DNA of 41,146 nucleotides, taken from positions 1 through 41,146 of IMG/VR virus record IMGVR_UViG_3300028177_000420. One strand, 5' to 3'. Shown in pieces: positions 35,363 to 41,146 of this stretch. How positions within the stretch are numbered: the first letter of the stretch is position 1; each line of letters opens with the position of its first letter. The notes beneath the pieces were generated by a model. It saw nothing but the letters and a program-made list of their open reading frames with translations, was not told the DNA's origin and did not search any database. The position numbers were made by a program, and so were the translations under genes. This DNA comes from a virus.

Positions 35363-37284
35363 TATCCTACTGAACTGAGATCAACAATCTCACACCCATC
35401 CGCACTACAGGCCAATTCTTGACTACCAGCTGTCATATCTTTTTCCTCATAATCTGAAAGTTTACTCCAATCCGCACTAGGCATCTTTTTCATCAACTCA
35501 TCATACTGTTGTTTATCACAATCTTGATAAGGTGCTTGTCTATATGTATGATCTGCAAATGGTAAGAATGATACACCACTCATCATATCAAAGTTTTCAT
35601 AAGTCCATGCACCTACTCCCATCCATTCTTCTTCCTTTACCGATACTGTAATAGACGGTTTATGTTCACACCAATTTTCTTGGTAGATTTTCCATAGTTC
35701 TAACTGCTCAACTGCTGTCATATCTTTTCTATATATACCATTCTTCGGACCCTTCACAGGAAAACTGAATACCCATGTATGATCTGGTTTAGTCACATCA
35801 TCTTCTACAGGAAATCCAGCCTCATACATCATCTTAGCCAATGGGTCTTTCTTATCAGCTCTGACTGTCCTTATATAGTATGGGTTATGTCGTGCATGAA
35901 TACCACTAGCACTATCAACTAACTGACTCACCGTACCAGAAGGCTTAACACAAGTAATAGCAACCGACTGTGGAATACCTAATTTCTTTGACCACTGTAA
36001 GTTTATATCTACAGCAACCTGACGCAATTTACGAAGCAACTCTTCCAAACCCTTTGTCTTACCATTGGTTAGTGTATTATCCATTATACCTGTCAAAGAC
36101 ACACCAAGCAATCTTTCTTCTTCACAATTCTCTTGCCACTTACGATTAAGATATCTAAAGTTTGTGAGTGTTGATTGTATAGTTCCTATGATAGTAGCAG
36201 TTTTAACCTTTTCTGTTAATGTCTCTAATGTATCCTCTTCTCTTACTACTACCTCCGAAAGATTACAAAACTCCCTATCACGGAGGATTATTTCTGAACA
36301 AGGATTAGTCCCAAATTCATGGTCTGCATCTCGTCTAGTATTCTTTGCAGCTTGTGTCTGTGCGGCATGACGATTAAACATACCACGCTCACCTGACTTT
36401 GATTCATATAACGACTTCCACTCTTCCATGAAAATACCCATATCAGGTTTTTCAGTATAACAGGCAGAGTTATTAGCCAATGCACGTTGCACATTAGACT
36501 CCCACCAACGGCCTGCCTTTGCATGACGCATACGATCATCTGATAGATTGGATAAACTGATAAGCGCCGAACGTCTTACACCACCAACCACAACAACCTC
36601 TGCAATCTTGCAGCAGATATCATGTGCCTCTAATGATGTTAGTTTTCTACCAGCAGCCTCTCTGAATATGGCTACACAAAATTTAAATAAATCTTCAAGT
36701 GGTTCTGGTCCTGATGCACGCCCGCCAAAGGTTTTTAAAGGCGCACCGGCCGGTCTTACTCTTGACAAATTCCACTTTGGTATTTGACCACCAGCCAATA
36801 GAAAAATTAATTCTTTTAAAGCTTTGGCCCAACCTAGTTTAGAATCCGAGACTATAATTACTGTATCAGTATCATAAAATTCTTCATTGATTGTTGGAAG
36901 TTTAGTTACAAATTGTCGTTCTACACTAAAACCTACACCTGTACCATTCATCAATACATACAAAAGTTCATCAAACGCACGGAGACTATCTACTGCAATA
37001 TAAGAACAATTATATCCTGAAACATTTTCTCTTTTTAATGCTTCACCGGCCGTCATTAAGCAACGCATTGATGGCATCACCTTTAATTCTAAAACTGCAT
37101 TTTTTATTGGGACTATCGCCTTATCTGTAAAATTAAAATCACATTGTTCTTTTAAATGACCTTTAAAAAAACCAAAGTATCTATCTACTGTTTCATTCCA
37201 TGTTTCTCGTCTATTATCCTCATATCGGTATCGAGCATATCGTGATAAATGAATATACTCCTGATAAGGTGTAGGTAACCCCAT
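35362..37284 (-). CDS. nrdJ: Class II (B12-dependent) ribonucleotide reductase, monomeric
   Basis: A 640-residue adenosylcobalamin-dependent RNR reducing ribonucleoside triphosphates or diphosphates. Landmarks: GYNCSYIAVD, GVGFSVERQF, FGGRASGPEPL (a glycine-rich loop), NPCSEIILRDREFCNLSEV with the two active-site cysteines, and the C-terminal CSADGC pair that passes electrons in. It is the monomeric type like Lactobacillus RTPR (739 aa) but about 100 residues shorter. The need for B12 limits hosts to those with cobalamin. The glutaredoxin at 4796 may be the reductant. AAGGAG precedes the ATG. Confidence 0.93.
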   Translation of the reverse strand: MGLPTPYQEYIHLSRYARYRYEDNRRETWNETVDRYFGFFKGHLKEQCDFNFTDKAIVPIKNAVLELKVMPSMRCLMTAGEALKRENVSGYNCSYIAVDSLRAFDELLYVLMNGTGVGFSVERQFVTKLPTINEEFYDTDTVIIVSDSKLGWAKALKELIFLLAGGQIPKWNLSRVRPAGAPLKTFGGRASGPEPLEDLFKFCVAIFREAAGRKLTSLEAHDICCKIAEVVVVGGVRRSALISLSNLSDDRMRHAKAGRWWESNVQRALANNSACYTEKPDMGIFMEEWKSLYESKSGERGMFNRHAAQTQAAKNTRRDADHEFGTNPCSEIILRDREFCNLSEVVVREEDTLETLTEKVKTATIIGTIQSTLTNFRYLNRKWQENCEEERLLGVSLTGIMDNTLTNGKTKGLEELLRKLRQVAVDINLQWSKKLGIPQSVAITCVKPSGTVSQLVDSASGIHARHNPYYIRTVRADKKDPLAKMMYEAGFPVEDDVTKPDHTWVFSFPVKGPKNGIYRKDMTAVEQLELWKIYQENWCEHKPSITVSVKEEEWMGVGAWTYENFDMMSGVSFLPFADHTYRQAPYQDCDKQQYDELMKKMPSADWSKLSDYEEKDMTAGSQELACSADGCEIVDLSSVG

Positions 37285-37297
37285 AAGTCAGTTCTCC

Positions 37298-38254
37298 TTA
37301 AATTCGCTTCCAGGTGGCCAAGCGCATTTTGGCTTGCAACCCAGAAAAAGTGTTGTTGTCTATAATTGTTTGTATGCCCTCAATACCTGCGAGGGTCATA
37401 TCGTTGATGTCTTTTTGTTGAATGGAATCTGGCCAAATCACTAGTTCATAATCTATATCAATTAAATTTTCCATTCGTCTTACTATCTCTTTATTTCTGG
37501 GTTCGTTATCCAGAATTATTGTTGTATCTTCTTTTTGAAGATTATTAAAATCTGCACCGGCGACAGCAAGACAATTATTCAAAAATAGAGAATCAATAGG
37601 ACCCTCTACTACATAAACTCTTTTGGAGAAATCAACCCGATCTAAACCAAAGATTTTTGGCTTGTCATCAAACTTTACAGTCAGATACTTGGGTTGCTCA
37701 TTACCAAAAGCTCTACCTTGTGCAGCAAAAATTTTTCCATCTTCATCATAAAAGGGAATCACCAATCTAGGATGATCCTTATTACTACTTATCTCTGACC
37801 AAGCATAGAACTTATGACAGAGATAAAACTTATCATAATGCTCTTTCGGAATTTGTCGGGTGACTAAAACTTGATAGGCAGGATGATCGGCGTTAAGTTT
37901 ATTTATAGAAACCAAGTCTTTGAGTTTTGGGTCCCTCTTTTTAAACTTAGGTTCTTCAAACTTATATTCAATTTCTTTCTCGGTTGGAAAAAAACTCTCT
38001 TTTACATACTCTTTATAGATTTCTGGATTTATGTATTTTACCACATTTCCAGCGGTTGTACCATAATCGCAATTATGGCATCTAAAGTTCATTTGATCCT
38101 TTACCCGATAAAAGTATCCACGGGCCTTATTTTTGAATTTCTCAGAATCACCGCAATATGGGCATCTAAGGTTATAAAGGTAATCCCGCACTTTATGGAA
38201 CTTATCCAAATGCGGACTGATTTCGTGGATGTATTTAATATCAATAAAGATCAT
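37298..38254 (-). CDS. 61: DNA primase, T4 gp61-like
   Basis: A 318-residue primase. The zinc-binding domain is CPYCGDSEKFKNK, followed by FRCHNC, and the Toprim motif is VVEGPIDSLFLNN with ILDNEPRNKEI (acidic catalytic residues). T4 gp61 makes the pentanucleotide primers for gp43. The start ATG (38254) is six bases after a TATAAT, so it is a leaderless early gene. The class II RNR and the zinc-ribbon gene are downstream in the same transcript. Confidence 0.9.
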   Translation of the reverse strand: MIFIDIKYIHEISPHLDKFHKVRDYLYNLRCPYCGDSEKFKNKARGYFYRVKDQMNFRCHNCDYGTTAGNVVKYINPEIYKEYVKESFFPTEKEIEYKFEEPKFKKRDPKLKDLVSINKLNADHPAYQVLVTRQIPKEHYDKFYLCHKFYAWSEISSNKDHPRLVIPFYDEDGKIFAAQGRAFGNEQPKYLTVKFDDKPKIFGLDRVDFSKRVYVVEGPIDSLFLNNCLAVAGADFNNLQKEDTTIILDNEPRNKEIVRRMENLIDIDYELVIWPDSIQQKDINDMTLAGIEGIQTIIDNNTFSGLQAKMRLATWKRI

Positions 38255-38260
38255 CTATAC

Positions 38261-38289
38261 ATTATATAACGAATAGGTGGGAAAGTCAA
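38261..38289 (-). promoter_or_regulatory. Sigma70-type promoter of primase, TTGACT-N17-TATAAT
   Basis: -35 TTGACT (38289-38284) and -10 TATAAT (38266-38261) on the minus strand, 17 bp apart. The -10 ends six bases before the primase ATG. Confidence 0.88.
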
Positions 38290-38315
38290 GTTTTTAGGAA
38301 AAATGGTTTTGGGGG

Positions 38316-38343
38316 AAAAAATAGCCGCCGAACTTTACGGGGC
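38316..38343 (-). terminator. Rho-independent terminator before the primase promoter
   Basis: On the minus strand GCCCCG-TAAAGTT-CGGCGGC forms a 6-bp stem with one bulged C, followed by TATTTTTT. It ends transcripts coming from the lipoprotein and cyclase genes. The plus strand also has a T-run after the stem, so it may act both ways. Confidence 0.75.
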
Positions 38344-38388
38344 ATTTTTTGTACAAAGGCCTTTAACTTTTCCCAGGGAACTTTTAAG

Positions 38389-38871
38389 CTAATTAATAAT
38401 TACTGCTTGACACAACCAGATAGGTTCGTTGTTATCTTCATCCCAACCAGCATACTCTGCATCACAGGCATTAGTACCACAAGTTTCTATCAACCACTCA
38501 CCTACACTTAAACCTTCTTGACACGCCTCGCAAGAAGGTGTCAATGCCATACAACAAATTCTAGGTCGTTCTATGTCACAATATAGAGTGTTACCTGGAT
38601 ACCAACAACCCGGCGGGTCGGTAGGTCTTTCACAACCCCAACCTGTGCAGGGCGGCCGCTCTATCACTGCCTCGTCCTCTATCCAAACATCTACTGGTTC
38701 ACACGCATCACCTGTAATACCTATACCAGCTACAGCAGTACACGCCTGCCCTTTACTATCCTCACCTCTTTCACAACCTGTTAGCATCGGTACTATTATT
38801 AATGCTATCAATATACCTAGTATAAAATACAACGCATGATATTTTCTATGTCCAAACGGATCTCTGTCCAT
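38389..38871 (-). CDS. Cys-rich lipoprotein (160 aa)
   Basis: A transmembrane signal (FILGILIALIIVPMLTGC) places the lipobox Cys at 33. The secreted part has 13 more cysteines (CTAVAGIGITGDAC, CTGWGC, CC and several C-x2/3-C pairs), with Pro and Trp, which suggests a disulfide-knotted domain on the periplasmic face of a membrane. It follows the cyclase gene with GGAGG before its ATG. Possible functions: sensor input to the cyclase, surface exclusion, or host cell binding. Family unknown. Confidence 0.7.
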   Translation of the reverse strand: MDRDPFGHRKYHALYFILGILIALIIVPMLTGCERGEDSKGQACTAVAGIGITGDACEPVDVWIEDEAVIERPPCTGWGCERPTDPPGCWYPGNTLYCDIERPRICCMALTPSCEACQEGLSVGEWLIETCGTNACDAEYAGWDEDNNEPIWLCQAVIIN

Positions 38872-38914
38872 GATATATTTCCTCCATGACGAGATTCACA
38901 TTACACATAATATA

Positions 38915-40975
38915 TTATTTTGTTGTAGCTCTATACACTCCATCCCAATCTTCGCCGGGACTATTTTCTTTGTATTCAGCAATTCGATCTAACATTATAT
39001 CATAATAGTCAGCCATATCAGGCCAACCATCTCTCAAATCATTCGCAAACTTCTCTGCACTCATCCACGATTGACCACGATAAAGTTGCAAGAACTTTTC
39101 GTGTTGCTGTTGGTTAAAATACCAATTGGTATTCTTAAAGACCCATTCGTTATTACCTAATACTGTGAAAATACGAACCGAATCTTTCTTTCCTTTAACT
39201 GCAATACTATCCAACTCCACACTAAACAACTCATTCTCAACGGCCGATGCAGTTTCTTCACCTAATATAATAGTTACACCATACCCTTTAGACTGTCCTT
39301 CTAGTCTCGATGCAAGGTTCGCCGCATCACCTAATATAGAATAATCAAAACGATTATTTGATCCCATGTTACCCACAACTACCTCACCAGTGTTGATGCC
39401 TATCCCAATCTTGATAGGCATGAGTCCTTCGGACTCTAGTTCATCGTTTAATTCCTTTAGTCGTTGCACCATCCCTAGTGCAGACTCAACAGCTTTCATC
39501 TCATGATCACTTACATTCACTGGAGCATTCCAAAAAGCCATAATACAGTCTCCCATGTATTTATCAATTGTGCCATCTTTAGACATAATAAAATCAGTCA
39601 TTGGTGTTAGAAATCTATTGATGAGAGATGTCAGTCCCTGTGGGTCTGTCTTATACTGTTCACTGATAGGTGTGAAGCCTCTGATGTCTGCAAACAATAT
39701 GGATAGTTTCTTTGTCTCTCCACCTAACTTCAGCAGTTCTGGATTCTTCTGGAGTATCATTACCATTGCCGGTGATAGATATGTACCAAACTGTTTCTTA
39801 ATGAGCATCTTCTGTTTGAATTCTAATATGAATCTATTGAAGATGCTATGCATACCAACTATAGTTGTCGTAATAATAATCCAACTTACATCAGCAAGCA
39901 CTAGATGTCTTGTAAACAACCAGTAACTACCAAACGCACTGCCAGCATAGAATAGTATCATCATACCACCGACTGCCCAGTATGGTGTAAATCTTGTAAG
40001 GACTACAATGATAAGTCCTACTAATACTGAAATCATCAACTCTATAAACAAACTTATATCATATCGTTTGGGTGCAGTGCCATTGATAACTGTCTGTAGT
40101 GCAGAGGCAGATAGAGCCCAATCGTATTGTTCCCCTACTGGTGTGCCGATGATACTGCCGAGTCCTTCAGCCGTGATACCAACAACAACCGTCTTACCCT
40201 TGAGTGTCGAATAATCATCTGCTGACGCAGATACAGATTGGAAAGTATTATTCCACCGTAACCATATTCTGGCGTGAGCATCTGTGTTGATGGTGGGATA
40301 ACCTGGCACACGGACTGCTATGACTCCAGCATCACCTGCTTTGATTTGATAACTTGGATTGCCTGTAGCAACACGGATAGTTTCGATTGCCATTGCGGGA
40401 TATGTTTCTTCACCCACTCTCATTATCAGTGGTAGTCGTCTGACCACACCGTCTATCTCTGGTGCTGTATTGATAACACCTACACCATCAGCAGTACCAC
40501 CCAAGTCTGGTATAGGTCCTAACATACCATTCCATTCATACAACCAGGGCAGTGGGTCACCTATCTTGGCAACACCTCTTGGCACAGCATTCTTGTGTGT
40601 TTGGTTTGTACCGACCTGTGCTATCACTACACCCATTTGATGTAACGATATCATAAACATCTCATCACCACCTAGTCGGTCTGGTTCGGAGAATAGTATT
40701 GGCATCACAATGATACCGACCTCTGCCGCACGAAGGCGGTACACTATGTCGGCGAGCACATCCCGATTCCACGGATACTGACCATACTTTTCTATAGAGG
40801 CCTCGTCTATCGTAACGATACCAATGTCTGGTGATAACTCTTTTTCTTCATACTGAGCAAGTAGGTCAAAACTTTTCAGTCGTAATGTTTCTTTTACAAA
40901 GGGGTCTTGTAGTCCTATAAATGTAATCACCGCAAGTGTCACAAACCCCATCATCCAATTTGATAATATTTTCAT
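38915..40975 (-). CDS. CHASE2-domain membrane adenylate cyclase (class III)
   Basis: A 686-residue protein: N-terminal helix (residues 7-22), a CHASE2 sensor domain facing the periplasm (about 30-300; IGIVTIDEASIEKYGQYPWNR is typical), three transmembrane helices (about 308-327, 332-353, 359-380) and a class III nucleotidyl cyclase (about 420-605). Metal-binding Asp430 (LFADIRGFT) and Asp476 (YMGDCIMAFW), adenine-type Lys472, and Asn553/Arg557 (LGDAANLASRLEG) are all present, so the enzyme looks active. It would make cAMP (or cGMP) at the membrane. TAATG coupling to the upstream partial gene. A phage-borne cyclase with an extracellular sensor is unusual. Confidence 0.9.
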   Translation of the reverse strand: MKILSNWMMGFVTLAVITFIGLQDPFVKETLRLKSFDLLAQYEEKELSPDIGIVTIDEASIEKYGQYPWNRDVLADIVYRLRAAEVGIIVMPILFSEPDRLGGDEMFMISLHQMGVVIAQVGTNQTHKNAVPRGVAKIGDPLPWLYEWNGMLGPIPDLGGTADGVGVINTAPEIDGVVRRLPLIMRVGEETYPAMAIETIRVATGNPSYQIKAGDAGVIAVRVPGYPTINTDAHARIWLRWNNTFQSVSASADDYSTLKGKTVVVGITAEGLGSIIGTPVGEQYDWALSASALQTVINGTAPKRYDISLFIELMISVLVGLIIVVLTRFTPYWAVGGMMILFYAGSAFGSYWLFTRHLVLADVSWIIITTTIVGMHSIFNRFILEFKQKMLIKKQFGTYLSPAMVMILQKNPELLKLGGETKKLSILFADIRGFTPISEQYKTDPQGLTSLINRFLTPMTDFIMSKDGTIDKYMGDCIMAFWNAPVNVSDHEMKAVESALGMVQRLKELNDELESEGLMPIKIGIGINTGEVVVGNMGSNNRFDYSILGDAANLASRLEGQSKGYGVTIILGEETASAVENELFSVELDSIAVKGKKDSVRIFTVLGNNEWVFKNTNWYFNQQQHEKFLQLYRGQSWMSAEKFANDLRDGWPDMADYYDIMLDRIAEYKENSPGEDWDGVYRATTK

Positions 40976-41146
40976 TAGTTTTGTGTTACATTAACCGTAC
41001 ACCCTCCGGAGGTTTGACAATTATTAGTTAGTGAATAAGTCTGGTCTGTTTGACTATCTTGCGTCAGAGTCAAATCTGTCCCATAAGAACCAGTCAGGTC
41101 TATTGTAGCAGTATGATCCCCATCTGATTTCTGTACGAGGTTGACA
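40975..41146 (-). CDS. Partial secreted repeat-like protein (C-terminus)
   Basis: The frame enters from the right edge and ends in TAA that overlaps the cyclase ATG (TAATG). The visible 56 residues (DLTGSYGTDLTLTQDSQTDQ, then YSLTNN, CQTSGGCTVNVTQN) are short beta strands rich in Thr, Asn, Gln and Gly, with a Cys pair near the end. It resembles a curlin-like or other beta-solenoid secreted protein. The whole gene is needed to judge. Confidence 0.55.
   Translation of the reverse strand, partial: VNLVQKSDGDHTATIDLTGSYGTDLTLTQDSQTDQTYSLTNNCQTSGGCTVNVTQN

Noticed and set aside
39555-40640. Several plus-strand ORFs opposite the cyclase gene
   Set aside because: Opposite a gene with clear domains, with no ribosome sites or recognisable proteins.

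Overview
The window is a contiguous piece of an AT-rich, tightly packed genome of a T4-like (Straboviridae-related) contractile-tailed phage, most likely a marine phage of an alphaproteobacterium. The T4 signature genes are gp4 (head completion), gp48/54, gp53, a gp27-like hub protein, a gp19-like tail tube, a gp26-like baseplate protein, gp32, gp33, gp59, a gp61-like primase, a T4 RNase H-type flap nuclease, and late promoters of the form TATAAATA. The host guess rests on a circularly permuted (two-piece) tmRNA, a Rickettsia 17 kDa antigen-like lipoprotein, a monomeric B12-dependent ribonucleotide reductase and a type II glutamine synthetase. It is an inference. Almost every gene is on the minus strand. 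The exception is a three-gene plus-strand baseplate operon (13404-16469).

Layout, left to right. 1-3000: small, mostly unrecognised genes joined by ATGA/TAATG overlaps, ending in a regulatory segment (2822-3001). 3004-5684: housekeeping-like small genes: YdcH-like, two A-type Fe-S carriers, adenylate kinase, ribosomal protein bL33, glutaredoxin, a metallothionein-like peptide and a thermonuclease. 5693-16469: a secreted HtrA-type protease, then the tail and baseplate block. In that block a tail-tube gene, a gp26-like gene with a probable -1 frameshift extension, a holin-like gene and a tape-measure-like gene follow one another as in the lambda V-G/GT-H order. 16516-23915: gp32 is separated from gp59-gp33 by a cargo segment holding a DUF262-HNH protein, a two-helix membrane protein, a DUF115/sialyltransferase-like protein, FmdB, ThyX and glutamine synthetase. 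23938-24355: the permuted tmRNA (tag ANDDVYFQDYALAA). 24358-31142: outer-membrane barrel, nuclease, PhoH, RNase HI, lysis genes, acyl carrier protein, SprT-like protease, flap nuclease and a tRNA-Thr(UGU). 31196-38254: degenerate glutaredoxin, bS21, an internal-head-type protein, ClpP, a PD-(D/E)XK nuclease, class II RNR and primase. 38389-41146: a Cys-rich lipoprotein, a CHASE2-type membrane adenylate cyclase and the C-terminus of a secreted repeat-like protein.

How it fits together. Nucleotide supply is covered by RNR, ThyX, adenylate kinase and two glutaredoxin-fold proteins. Replication is covered by primase, gp59, gp32, flap nuclease and RNase HI. Translation and protein turnover are targeted by an unusual kit: tmRNA, ClpP, bS21, bL33 and tRNA-Thr. 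Two promoter classes can be read directly. One is a sigma70 class (TTGACA/T, 17 bp, TATAAT), often placed 6-7 bases before the ATG and so predicting leaderless mRNAs. The other is T4-type late octamers. I saw no integrase, transposon or CRISPR array.
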